Assembly: GCA_022766165.1 (NCBI GenBank) | Contig: QYLO01000007.1 | Coordinates: forward strand, 18,788 to 82,787 | DNA from: Candidatus Electrothrix gigas | GTDB taxonomy: Bacteria; Desulfobacterota; Desulfobulbia; Desulfobulbales; Desulfobulbaceae | Direction: 5' to 3' | Length of the DNA: 64,000 nt | Shown: positions 10,666 through 19,485 of the stretch, piece by piece | Position numbering within the stretch: the stretch's first letter is position 1 | Layout of the letters: the number at the start of each line of letters is the position of its first letter | The notes under the pieces: model-generated | Seen by the model: only the letters and a program-made list of their open reading frames with translations | What the model was told of the DNA's origin: nothing | Database searches by the model: none | Program-made: the position numbers and the translations under genes

Positions 10666-10858
10666 TTTTTCTCCAAATTTCTCCAACCACCTGAAAGCTG
10701 CTTGCCTCAAAGGCGGATTGTATGCTATGAATTATGTATTCCTTATTTTCTGTATTTTCCTTATTGCTCACATGTTAGAGTTGAGTATAACGTATTTCTT
10801 TTGGTTGTTCAAAATTTGTTTGTTAAAATATTTTCATTTTCTTACTTAGAGGTCAGTT

Positions 10859-12232
10859 ATGTCGGAATCGCTCAAATGTTTTACTGCCTATGATGTCCGG
10901 GGACGTGTACCGGAAGAGCTGAATAATGATATTGCCGCCCGTATTGGGCTGGCCTTTTGCCGACAAATTGATGCAGGCAAGATCGTTATCGGGCATGATA
11001 TTCGCCTATCCAGTCCAGATATCAGTGAACATCTCTGCCAGATCCTCACCCGCGCAGGTATTGATGTTGTTGATATCGGACTGTGCTGTACAGAAGAGGT
11101 GTATTTTGCCGTCTTTGATGGAGAAAACAACGGAGTGGATGGCGGTATCATGGTAACAGCCAGTCATAACCCTGCTGATTATAATGGGATGAAATTTGTT
11201 GCTCAAGGTGCCCGGCCTGTATCTTCGGACTCAGGGCTGTTAGAGGTGGCCCAAAGAGCTGCTTCTGAGGATTGGTACAACAGATCCTTACCTCAACAAC
11301 CAGACCATATTGGCCGGCACAGTAAGATGCCGAATAAATATAAATATATCTCGCAATTAGTTTCTACTCTTGATAAAGATAGTCTTGAGCCTTTGAAGAT
11401 TGTTATCAATGCGGGCAATGGGTGCGCTGGACCAGTGATTGATCTTTTGCAACAGCACCTTCCTTTTACGTTTATTATGCTCAATCATGAGCCAGACGGT
11501 AGTTTTCCCAAGGGCGTGCCAAATCCTCTTTTGCCAGAGAACCGGGAGGAGACAGCTCAGGCTGTACGTACACACAAGGCAGATCTTGGCATAGCCTGGG
11601 ACGGAGACGCTGATCGCTGTTTCTTTTTTGATGAAAATGGTCGTTTTATTGAAGGCTATTATATTGTTGGTCTGTTAGCCGCTGCCATACTCAAACGCCA
11701 TCCCGGTGCAACTATCCTGCATGATCCCCGACTGATTTGGAATACGCAGGAAATTGTTCAGGCCGCTGGTGGCACGCCGATTATGACCAAAACAGGGCAT
11801 GCCTTTATTAAAGAGGCTATGCGCCAAAAGCAGGCTGTGTATGGGGGCGAGATGTCAGCCCACCACTATTTTCAGGGATTTGGTTGCTGTGATTCTGGTA
11901 TGTTGCCTTGGCTGCTGGTTGCCCAGCTCATCTGTCAGCAAAAAACCTCCCTGTCTGCGCTGGTTAATCAACAGATGCAGGCCTATCCGGTCAGTGGTGA
12001 AATTAACTCCACAGTGGCTGATCCTGATATGACAATTCAACAGATAGAAGAACAGTATCATGATGGCGAAAAAGATTATACGGATGGACTTTCTGTTGCC
12101 TATCTAAATTTTCGTTTTAACCTTCGGAAATCTAATACTGAGCCGGTGTTGCGCCTTAACGTAGAAACCCGTGCCGATCCCGAGCTGTTACAGGAAAAAA
12201 CAGAGGAGCTGCTGGCCCTGATCCGAACCTGA
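10859..12232 (+). CDS. manB: Phosphomannomutase/phosphoglucomutase
   Basis: 457-residue alpha-D-phosphohexomutase, interconverting hexose-6- and hexose-1-phosphates to feed GDP-mannose synthesis. It carries the phosphoserine loop TASHNPADYNG (phospho-Ser about 102), the metal-binding DGDADRCFF, the sugar-specificity loop GGEMSAHHYF and the C-terminal phosphate loop RKSNTEPVLR. The GEMSxHHY loop is the version found in bifunctional PMM/PGM enzymes such as AlgC. An AGAGG ribosome site precedes the ATG. manC follows on the same strand 67 bases downstream, so the pair supplies GDP-mannose. Confidence 0.95.
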   Translation: MSESLKCFTAYDVRGRVPEELNNDIAARIGLAFCRQIDAGKIVIGHDIRLSSPDISEHLCQILTRAGIDVVDIGLCCTEEVYFAVFDGENNGVDGGIMVTASHNPADYNGMKFVAQGARPVSSDSGLLEVAQRAASEDWYNRSLPQQPDHIGRHSKMPNKYKYISQLVSTLDKDSLEPLKIVINAGNGCAGPVIDLLQQHLPFTFIMLNHEPDGSFPKGVPNPLLPENREETAQAVRTHKADLGIAWDGDADRCFFFDENGRFIEGYYIVGLLAAAILKRHPGATILHDPRLIWNTQEIVQAAGGTPIMTKTGHAFIKEAMRQKQAVYGGEMSAHHYFQGFGCCDSGMLPWLLVAQLICQQKTSLSALVNQQMQAYPVSGEINSTVADPDMTIQQIEEQYHDGEKDYTDGLSVAYLNFRFNLRKSNTEPVLRLNVETRADPELLQEKTEELLALIRT

Positions 12233-12299
12233 TGCCGTAGGGCAGGGCGTGCCGTATCTCATACAATACAACATCTTATTAACTCATAACACTATTACT

Positions 12300-13727
12300 A
12301 TGCAAATCCAACCCGTTATTCTGGCCGGTGGCACTGGCACTCGTCTCTGGCCCCTTTCCCGTGAACTGTATCCAAAACAGCTTCTCAGTCTGATCGGCGA
12401 GCATTCGCTCCTGCAAACAACCCTTATCCGGGTCAGCCTGATTCCAGATGCCTTGCCCCCGCTTATCGTTGTGGGTGAAGAACACCGTTTTCTGACCCGT
12501 ACCCAGGTGGAAGAGCTGAACCTGTTCAAAGACTATCAGCTTCTTCTCGAACCTCTTGGGAAAGACACGGCTCCAGCTGTTTGCGGGGCAGCTCTATTTG
12601 CTCAACAGAAAGCACAACAACAAAAACAGGAGAATGAAGATATCCTGTTACTGGTCCTGCCAGCAGACCATCTTATTGCCCGACCAGATGACTTTGTTGC
12701 CGCAGTATTACGGGCAAAAAAACTTGCCAAGCAGGGCAACCTTGCAACCTTTGGAATTGTGCCGGATCGTCCTGAAACAGGATACGGTTATATTCGCAAG
12801 GGAAAAAAGCACACTGTCCAGTCCTTTGTAGAAAAACCAGATCTGGCAACAGCAAAAAAATATATTGCTGATAATAACTATTTTTGGAATAGCGGTATGT
12901 TTGCCTTTCCAGCCAGTCTTCTCTTAGCTGAACTGCATGAACACGTCCCCAGCATTGTAACCTGTATGCAAGAGGCCGTTGCAAAGGGGACACCTGACGG
13001 CGTATTTTTCCGATTTGATCCCAGGGCGATGCAAGAAAGTCCTGCTGATTCTATTGATTATGCACTGATGGAAAAGACCAGTCAAGCAGTGGTGGTTGAG
13101 GCAGATTTTGGCTGGAATGATATTGGTTCGTGGCAGGCTCTCTGGGACGTCACAGAAAAAGATCAAGCTGGCAATGTGGTGAGTGGTGATGTATTGCTTG
13201 AGGACGTGGAAAATTGCCTTATCCGTTCTGAAGACACCTTGCTGGCTGCCATTGGTTTACGGGATACCCTGATCGTGGAGACCGCAGATGCTGTTTTGGT
13301 TGCGCCTATGCACCGAGCGCAGGATGTAAAAAAGATTGTCAAGAGAATCAAAAAACAGCGGCGGAGCGAATTTCACAGCCACCGGACAGTCTATCGTCCT
13401 TGGGGCAGTTATACCACCTTAGAGATGCATGATCGTTTTCAAATTAAACGCATTACGGTAACGCCAGGAGCCCGTCTGTCCTCGCAAATGCATCATCATC
13501 GTCATGAACATTGGGTTGTGGTACGGGGGACAGCTCGGGTGGAAAACGGTGATCAGGATATCCTGCTCCGGGAAGATGAATCAACCTATATTCCGCTTGG
13601 AACCACGCATCGGTTAGAAAATCCAGGGGTGATTCCTCTGGAGTTGATTGAGATTCAAATAGGAAGCTACCTTGGTGAAGATGATATTGTCCGCTTTGAT
13701 GACGAATACGGTCGAAATGCGAGCTGA
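12300..13727 (+). CDS. manC: Mannose-1-phosphate guanylyltransferase / mannose-6-phosphate isomerase
   Basis: 475 residues starting MQIQPVILAGGTGTRLWPLS; a GTG 17 codons upstream is open but non-conserved. The N-terminal pyrophosphorylase domain has GGTGTRLWPLSRELYPKQ, PADHLI and FVEKPD. The C-terminal cupin domain (about 360-475) has RPWGSYTTLE, the metal-site histidines in QMHHHRHEHW, and GTTHRLENPG. This is the bifunctional XanB/AlgA architecture, which makes mannose-6-P from fructose-6-P and GDP-mannose from mannose-1-P. It is downstream of manB. Confidence 0.96.
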   Translation: MQIQPVILAGGTGTRLWPLSRELYPKQLLSLIGEHSLLQTTLIRVSLIPDALPPLIVVGEEHRFLTRTQVEELNLFKDYQLLLEPLGKDTAPAVCGAALFAQQKAQQQKQENEDILLLVLPADHLIARPDDFVAAVLRAKKLAKQGNLATFGIVPDRPETGYGYIRKGKKHTVQSFVEKPDLATAKKYIADNNYFWNSGMFAFPASLLLAELHEHVPSIVTCMQEAVAKGTPDGVFFRFDPRAMQESPADSIDYALMEKTSQAVVVEADFGWNDIGSWQALWDVTEKDQAGNVVSGDVLLEDVENCLIRSEDTLLAAIGLRDTLIVETADAVLVAPMHRAQDVKKIVKRIKKQRRSEFHSHRTVYRPWGSYTTLEMHDRFQIKRITVTPGARLSSQMHHHRHEHWVVVRGTARVENGDQDILLREDESTYIPLGTTHRLENPGVIPLELIEIQIGSYLGEDDIVRFDDEYGRNAS

Positions 13728-13757
13728 ATAATTTTTTACAAAAAGGTTATATCCTTT

Positions 13758-14837
13758 ATGATCAACACCTCAAACACCGTAACCTCTCAAACAGTAGGCG
13801 TTGCCATGAGTGGCGGCGTTGACTCCACTGTTGCTGCGGCAATGTTACTTGAACAGGGATACGCTGTTCATGGCTTTTTTATGAAGCTCCCCTTACCAGG
13901 AGTCAATGAGCAAATCCGCAAGGTGCAAGAGGTTGCTGACCGCCTCCTTATCCCTCTGTATTTTGTGGACATGGAAAAGGAGTTTACAGCAAGAGTTATC
14001 AACTATTTTTGCCATGAATACCGCCAGGGGCGCACGCCAAATCCCTGTGTAGTCTGCAATCAAGCTATCAAATTTGGCCTGCTCACCAAGGCAATGCGTA
14101 CCCAGGGAATAGACAGAACAGCAAGCGGTCATTATGTGGGAATAGCACAGATAGCACAGCATAGGGAAACACCTCTTCTTCAAAGAGGGAAGGATCTGAA
14201 AAAGGATCAATCGTATTTTCTCTGCCGACTTTCCTCGCAGCAGTTGCAACAGAGTCTCTTTCCTCTTGCTGGGTATCTCAAGAAAGAGATTCTTCTTCAG
14301 GCAAAGGATTTGGGATTTACTCATTTTGAGGGAGATGAGAGCCAAGATGTCTGTTTCCTTGCCCCAAAAAACAAGCAGGACAAACAGGATCTGGCCTCCT
14401 TTCTCGGTCAACAGGGGATACTGGGGATGAAAGGAGAAATTGTTACACAAGATGGTCAGGTTATGGGTACCCATGAGGGCATCTGGAAATATACCGTAGG
14501 ACAGCGGAGAGGACTTGGTCTACCTGATGCAACACCTTGGTACGTGATTGGACTGCATGCCGACAGGAACCAAGTTATCATCGGCAAAAATGATGCGCTG
14601 TTCCGCCGGGAACTCACTCTTTCCGATATGCAATGGCAGCTAGAGTTACCGATTCCTTGGCAGGGAAAAGTACAGCTTCGCTCGTGCCATCAGGCAGCGG
14701 CGGCGGAAGTACGGCCTACGGAGAACGGAAACTGGCGGGTCTGCTTTCAAGCACCTCAGCGAGCGGTGACACCAGGGCAATTTGCGGTGCTGTATCAAGA
14801 CGATCTGGTGGTGGGGTCAGGTGTGATAGTACGCTAA
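13758..14837 (+). CDS. mnmA: tRNA-specific 2-thiouridylase
   Basis: 359-residue MnmA, which thiolates the wobble uridine at position 2 in tRNA-Lys, -Glu and -Gln. The PP-loop AMSGGVDSTVAA (16-27) activates the uridine with ATP. The catalytic Cys is in NPCVVCNQ (Cys97) and the second Cys in SQDVCFL (Cys199). The mid-domain YTVGQRRGLGL and C-terminal beta-barrel are also recognisable. It follows manC by 30 bases and may be co-transcribed with it. Confidence 0.97.
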   Translation: MINTSNTVTSQTVGVAMSGGVDSTVAAAMLLEQGYAVHGFFMKLPLPGVNEQIRKVQEVADRLLIPLYFVDMEKEFTARVINYFCHEYRQGRTPNPCVVCNQAIKFGLLTKAMRTQGIDRTASGHYVGIAQIAQHRETPLLQRGKDLKKDQSYFLCRLSSQQLQQSLFPLAGYLKKEILLQAKDLGFTHFEGDESQDVCFLAPKNKQDKQDLASFLGQQGILGMKGEIVTQDGQVMGTHEGIWKYTVGQRRGLGLPDATPWYVIGLHADRNQVIIGKNDALFRRELTLSDMQWQLELPIPWQGKVQLRSCHQAAAAEVRPTENGNWRVCFQAPQRAVTPGQFAVLYQDDLVVGSGVIVR

Positions 14838-14958
14838 AAACCTCATTATCTGATCATCTACTGAAAGATTGCCATAATAGCTTTCATATACGGTAATATA
14901 CCGTAAGGCACCTCAATCGTGGCCTGCTTCAACTCTGACCCCTGACCCACTTGTCATT

Positions 14959-15006
14959 ATGGATTTCATTATGGATTTCATTATGGATTTTATTATGGAT
15001 TTTATC
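14959..15006 (+). repeat. 12-bp tandem repeat, four units, at a gene start
   Basis: Four consecutive units of atggatttcatt (units 3 and 4 read atggattttatt and atggattttatc). Each encodes Met-Asp-Phe-Ile and offers a start codon for the CNB-domain gene. Twelve-bp units keep the reading frame, so copy-number change would alter only the number of N-terminal repeats and possible starts. Confidence 0.95.
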
Positions 15007-15666
15007 CAACTTGATTATCTGCAACTCTTAGGATTTCTTGCTGCATTTTTGATGTTCTCAACATTTTACATGAAGAACATGATTCCGCTCAGGATCATTG
15101 GTATGGCAAGTAATATAGCCTTTATTCTCTTTGCCTTTCATTCGGTCCCCAAGGTCATGCCCCTTGTTGTTCTCCACTCTGTCTTGCTGCCCATGAATTT
15201 TTTTCGGTTGATTCAGATGCTCAAACTGATTAAAAAAGTGCAGGCTGCGTCTGAGGATGATATGTCCTTTGAATTTATGATCCCTCATATGCAAAAGGAG
15301 ATATTTGACAAAGATGAAGTGGTTTTTCATCGTGGGGATAAGGCAGATAAGATCTATCTTCTCAAATCAGGCATCCTGACAGTGGATGAACTTGATATTA
15401 TCATTCAACCAGGTGAGTTATTTGGAGAAATGGGCGTCTTTGCCAGTGAGCAGTTTCGGTTAGCCACCTTGCGCTGCGGCAGTCAGGTTGAGTTGCTGTC
15501 CATGACTGATACAGATATTAAACAGCTTTATTATCAAAATCCAGAATTTGGCTTTTATTTGATTCAGTTGCTCTTAAAACGATTTTCTCAAAACGAAGGC
15601 CATGGAGAACTGGTTGAGACGCAGCAGGTTAATCAGGCCAAACATATCAATCATGTTCAAACCTAA
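14959..15666 (+). CDS. Membrane protein with cyclic nucleotide-binding domain
   Basis: 235 residues in two parts. Residues about 18-95 form three hydrophobic segments (QLLGFLAAFLMFSTFYM, IIGMASNIAFILFAF, VMPLVVLHSVLLPMNFFRLI). Residues about 110-220 match the cNMP-binding fold shared with Crp: FDKDEVVFHRGDKADKIYLL, then PGELFGEMGVFASEQFRLAT at the phosphate-binding cassette. There is no DNA-binding domain, so this is a membrane-anchored nucleotide sensor of unknown output. The gene begins with four tandem 12-bp units each encoding Met-Asp-Phe-Ile, so four in-frame ATGs are possible starts, none with a clear ribosome site; the real start may be any of them. Confidence 0.75.
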   Translation: MDFIMDFIMDFIMDFIQLDYLQLLGFLAAFLMFSTFYMKNMIPLRIIGMASNIAFILFAFHSVPKVMPLVVLHSVLLPMNFFRLIQMLKLIKKVQAASEDDMSFEFMIPHMQKEIFDKDEVVFHRGDKADKIYLLKSGILTVDELDIIIQPGELFGEMGVFASEQFRLATLRCGSQVELLSMTDTDIKQLYYQNPEFGFYLIQLLLKRFSQNEGHGELVETQQVNQAKHINHVQT

Positions 15667-15847
15667 AAAAAAGGAAGGGGAGGGGGCTGATATGGCTTTA
15701 TATGGTTTTATGAGGGTTTGTGATGATTATTCAAGACAACAGTGCTATAATTACACAGCTTGTCTGTGTAATCAACGCTGTGAATCAACCTTATTCCTTG
15801 TTATCTCGCCCCAAAAGGGTGCCCGGGTGGGATGGGAGGTATAAAAC

Positions 15848-16795
15848 ATGATGTCCCTTCCGATCCTTCCACCTCGCCTTCAAGCTGGAGATACTGTAGG
15901 CGTTATCTATCCTGCTGGCCCGGTGCGAGATCAAGCAAGGTTGAAAAATGGCCTGCAAGTTCTTCAAAATATGGGGTTCCGGATCCGTCATTATTCTCCA
16001 GAGAATAACGGTCCAGAGTATCTTGCCACAGATGATGAACATCGAGTCAAAAATTTTTATCGCCTCTGGTCCGATGAACAGGTAAAGGCCCTCATAGCGG
16101 CTCGGGGAGGATATGGTTGTCTCCGCATCATAGGAAAAATTGATCCAGCGAGACTCCGCTCCCAGCCTAAATGGCTGATTGGTTTTAGTGATTTGACGGT
16201 GTTACTCAATGGCATCTCCGCAGCCAGTAACCTCGTTACCCTGCATGGGCCTATGATCACTACGCTGGCCAATGCTGATCAGCTCTCCTTGCACCGCTTC
16301 AAAGAGGCGTTGGGGAATATTTTTCAGCCACTGACCCCGGGAAAAGATCTGGAAATCCTGCGTTCAGGTGTAGGAAGAGGGCAGGGCAGACTTGTTGGTG
16401 GTAACCTGACCACACTTGTCCATCTGATAGGAACGCCTTGGCAGCCGGATTTTTCTGGTCGCATTCTTTTTCTTGAAGATACTGGTGAACCGCTTTATAA
16501 GCTGGATCGGATGCTCACCCAGCTTGCCTGTTGCGGGTTGCTGGAAGACCTTGCTGGGCTTGCTCTTGGTCTTTTTGATCCTGGTCATTATGATCGTTTG
16601 GAGACTCTTCGCCTCAATGAAGCGGTCTGGAAGCGTGTGTTGGAGTTGACCCAAGGCTGTTCTTACCCGATTTGGGGTGGTCTGCCGATTGGTCATCAGT
16701 ATAATAACGTGACCTTACCTCTTTACATGGAGGCAATTATGGACAACTTGAATGAAAATGTAACCTTTCTACCGCAGAGCTGCCAAGCAGTCTGA
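15848..16795 (+). CDS. ldcA: LD-carboxypeptidase, peptidase family S66
   Basis: 315 residues matching the S66 family (LdcA/MccF). LdcA removes the terminal D-Ala from murein tetrapeptides in the cytoplasm during peptidoglycan recycling. The Ser-His-Glu triad is visible: nucleophile Ser114 in GFSDLT, Glu210 in FLEDTGE, His283 in PIGHQ, at spacings very close to those of characterised LdcA. The ATG has a good GGGAGG ribosome site; it is followed by a second ATG. MccF-type immunity enzymes share this fold, so a microcin-C-like substrate cannot be excluded, but length and motifs favour LdcA. Confidence 0.92.
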   Translation: MMSLPILPPRLQAGDTVGVIYPAGPVRDQARLKNGLQVLQNMGFRIRHYSPENNGPEYLATDDEHRVKNFYRLWSDEQVKALIAARGGYGCLRIIGKIDPARLRSQPKWLIGFSDLTVLLNGISAASNLVTLHGPMITTLANADQLSLHRFKEALGNIFQPLTPGKDLEILRSGVGRGQGRLVGGNLTTLVHLIGTPWQPDFSGRILFLEDTGEPLYKLDRMLTQLACCGLLEDLAGLALGLFDPGHYDRLETLRLNEAVWKRVLELTQGCSYPIWGGLPIGHQYNNVTLPLYMEAIMDNLNENVTFLPQSCQAV

Positions 16796-16812
16796 GGTCG
16801 TCTGAGGAAATT

Positions 16813-17478
16813 GTGCGTCTGATGTTTTTTTTTCGCTGTGCCAAGACTGTTATTTTTTTGCTTGTCCTGCTTATTGGCTACGGCTTGACCCTGCTTCCGC
16901 TTGGGTTGGTCTGGCCTCATGTTGCATTGCAACACCTCGTACCAGCTTTGATTGCCTGGGCCATGCTGTACCTTCTCCCTTTTCCTCTTTTTCTAGGTTG
17001 GATTCTGCGCCATACATGGTTTTTTAGGGGAAGGGGAGAGCCGGTTTCGCAGGATGAACTTGAGGCACGGCTGCTGCAAGTAAATAATTTTAACACGCCA
17101 GTACAGGTGCGAAAAAAAAAGAATGCAATGTTTTTGAGTTGGCGTTGTGATGATCCAGCGTGGTGTCAGCGGATGTTTATAGCTGGCCTTGAAAAAAAAT
17201 ATGAACTGCATCTGCAATTTTGTTTTGAAAACAAAACCGTGATTATGCGAGATCGGGTGCAACAGGTTGATTTCTCTCTTTGCCCACTCAAAATGACTTC
17301 CGGCCTGATGCATTCTGTTCGGTTCTATGCACGCATCAGAACAAAACCAAAATGGCAGTTGAATTTTTTAGAAAAAACGGAACCTTTTGACTACGAATTT
17401 CATCCCCAAGAGATCAAGTCTCCAGTAGTAAACACTGTTCTTGAAAATGGCTGGAATGTCAGGTTAAGTTTATGGTGA
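16813..17478 (+). CDS. Uncharacterised membrane protein
   Basis: 221 residues of unknown function. Two N-terminal transmembrane helices (about 11-31 and 40-65) form a hairpin; the remaining 150 residues are soluble, basic, and contain several Trp and Cys residues but no motif I recognise. The GTG at 16813 has a GAGG site; an in-frame ATG three codons later is an equally possible start. It begins 17 bases after ldcA ends and is probably in the same transcript, so an envelope role is a reasonable guess. Confidence 0.7.
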   Translation: MRLMFFFRCAKTVIFLLVLLIGYGLTLLPLGLVWPHVALQHLVPALIAWAMLYLLPFPLFLGWILRHTWFFRGRGEPVSQDELEARLLQVNNFNTPVQVRKKKNAMFLSWRCDDPAWCQRMFIAGLEKKYELHLQFCFENKTVIMRDRVQQVDFSLCPLKMTSGLMHSVRFYARIRTKPKWQLNFLEKTEPFDYEFHPQEIKSPVVNTVLENGWNVRLSLW

Positions 17479-17500
17479 AATACCTCTGATCCTTCTCACT

Positions 17501-17540
17501 GTCCCTCATGGAGAGGAGAGGGACAACAAAATATGAAAGC
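17501..17540 (+). repeat. Hairpin element ending in atatgaaag (family copy 1)
   Basis: A palindromic stem (gtccctc ... gagggac) followed by aacaaaatatgaaag. Related hairpins with the same flanking tatgaaag motif lie at 19417-19460, 25141-25178 and 57787-57830 in the opposite orientation. All four are intergenic. They look like a small dispersed repeat family that could serve as transcript ends. Confidence 0.5.
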
Positions 17541-17614
17541 CGTTTTAAAAAATTGCTCCGCCAACAGAGTGACAATATATCAACCTGCTGTCGCTCATAA
17601 CTAAGAGGAATATA

Positions 17615-19396
17615 ATGAAATTGACAAAGAGAAAAGCATTACTTCTTATTCTGGTCTCTGTCCTGCTTTTCGCCTGTGACAGAAAGGAAAAGGAAGAGAT
17701 TCAGCCCAAAGTAACAGCACCTGAACCGCCGAAGTCGGTGACTCTGCTTGATGTAGTGCCAGCAGACACGATTTTTTTCTCTGGTGGTTTACAGCCATTG
17801 CCGCTCAAGGAAATATTGCAATGGGAGGCTGATACCTTTAATGCCTTTAAAGGACTTGATCCAAAAAGCCTTTTTCCTGAAATCCAAGAGAAAGAAACTT
17901 TTTGGCAACGCATGGGTACCGAGCTTTGGTTGAGTTACTCAGCTCTGCTGCTCTCGCCCGAGGCAGAGCTGAAAAAATGGGGTATAGAGGAAAAACCATT
18001 TTCTGCCAGCTACACAGTTGGTCTGGCTCCTGTTTTCCGCATAAGCTTACAGGATGTTACGGCATTTGAGAACAAGCTTGATGAACTAGAGGCTAAAGTA
18101 AAGATTACCCATACATCTGAAACCTTAGGACAGGCAACCTATCGTCGATATGCTCTAAAAAAAAGTGCCTCTGTTGACCTTATTATTGGAGTGGATAATA
18201 AGCGTAAACAGGCAGTTGTCATGTTGGATCTTGGTGTTGACAGTGAACAAACCTTGGCCATTGCTCTGGGCCAACAAAAACCTGAAAAAACACTCGCTGA
18301 CAGCGGACGAGTTAAGGCTTTACAAAAACAGTATAACTTGCATCCTGCTAAGATTGGCTATATAGATAATCAGCAACTGATTACCGGTTTGACCACCAAA
18401 GAAGGCAACAGTGTTGCCAAGATGCTGCAAAGTCTTGCATCGCAACTCCACCTAGGAGTAAGTGCCGTATTGAACGAGTTGCAAACAGACGGTTGCCGTC
18501 ATGATCTGGAGGCCATTGGCAAAAACTGGCCTCAAACCGTTTTTGGTTACACCACCTTAGACTTAACAGCCAGTCCATCTCGGATTGATTCGCTAATGGT
18601 CCTTGAAAACAAGGATAAAGCCCTGTTGGAGAGTCTCCAATCGCTTCGTGGATTTATCCCGCAATATGCGAATAATGCTACTGAACAACCTGTTGTTGCT
18701 GCGGGTATTGGCCTTAATGTAGAAAAAATTGCTCCCTTTCTGACGCAACGATGGGCAGCAATTACCCAGAAGGAGTATAAATGTTCTTTTTTGAAGGACA
18801 TCCAGAAAGATATAAAGTCTCAGCAACCTATGGCTCTTGCTATGATGACAGGAATGGCTCCAGGTGTGCAGGGGCTGGCCTTTTCTCTGATGTCCTTAGA
18901 GTTAGAGGAAAAAAAGAGTGACCCCCCGCTGCCAAAAAGCATGGATGCCTTGATAAGCTTGGCTGTAAAAAATCCAACAGTCTTTATACAGACTGTCAGT
19001 GCCTTGTTTCCACCGCTTGCCCAATTAGAACTGTCTGCTGATGGAACGCCGGTTCAGTTGCCTATTCCGTTTCCGCTTCCCTTTCCTGTTATGGCTGCAA
19101 TACATGGCTCACACGTAACCGTGTATACAGGTGAAAAATCAAAGGCATTATCCCAGAGTTTGCGTTCTGACTCCTTAGATACCCCAAGTGGTCTCCTAGC
19201 AACCCATCTTGATTACGGTAAATATTACGGGTTGATTGGAGATGCCCTCCAAAGTGTAGATATTCCTGAAGCGCAACAAGCAGAAACAAAAGCTCTTTTT
19301 GAAGCAATGAAAGGGGTTACGTTGCGTATGCAGATGAATATGGATGTAACAGATCGTGGTCTTGAAATCGCATTAGACATGACAACAACAGATTGA
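17615..19396 (+). CDS. Large lipoprotein of unknown function
   Basis: 593 residues with a lipoprotein signal: basic start, hydrophobic core and lipobox LLFAC with Cys21. Asp at the position after Cys would, by the E. coli rule, favour inner-membrane retention; whether that rule holds here is unknown. The mature protein is soluble, rich in Leu/Lys/Gln with repeated alpha-beta-like segments, and resembles DUF3352-type proteins only in general character. A strong AGAGG site precedes the ATG. Function not recognised. Confidence 0.8.
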   Translation: MKLTKRKALLLILVSVLLFACDRKEKEEIQPKVTAPEPPKSVTLLDVVPADTIFFSGGLQPLPLKEILQWEADTFNAFKGLDPKSLFPEIQEKETFWQRMGTELWLSYSALLLSPEAELKKWGIEEKPFSASYTVGLAPVFRISLQDVTAFENKLDELEAKVKITHTSETLGQATYRRYALKKSASVDLIIGVDNKRKQAVVMLDLGVDSEQTLAIALGQQKPEKTLADSGRVKALQKQYNLHPAKIGYIDNQQLITGLTTKEGNSVAKMLQSLASQLHLGVSAVLNELQTDGCRHDLEAIGKNWPQTVFGYTTLDLTASPSRIDSLMVLENKDKALLESLQSLRGFIPQYANNATEQPVVAAGIGLNVEKIAPFLTQRWAAITQKEYKCSFLKDIQKDIKSQQPMALAMMTGMAPGVQGLAFSLMSLELEEKKSDPPLPKSMDALISLAVKNPTVFIQTVSALFPPLAQLELSADGTPVQLPIPFPLPFPVMAAIHGSHVTVYTGEKSKALSQSLRSDSLDTPSGLLATHLDYGKYYGLIGDALQSVDIPEAQQAETKALFEAMKGVTLRMQMNMDVTDRGLEIALDMTTTD

Positions 19397-19416
19397 TTTT
19401 TTTTGTCGTATGCGCA

Positions 19417-19460
19417 GCTTTCATACTTTATCGTCCCTCTCCAGCGGGGAGGGATGGAAG
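19417..19460 (-). repeat. Hairpin element (family copy 2)
   Basis: Read on the minus strand: a stem of ccctccccgctggagaggg type followed by acgataaagtatgaaagctg. It lies between the lipoprotein gene and gdhA. It shares the hairpin plus tatgaaag layout with the copies at 17501, 25141 and 57787. Confidence 0.45.
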
Positions 19461-19485
19461 TTAAAAAATGACAATAAATTGATTT

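Noticed and set aside
15667..15844. Possible 50-codon Cys-containing peptide between the CNB gene and ldcA.
   Set aside because: No ribosome site, no signal and no conserved motif; probably leader sequence of ldcA.
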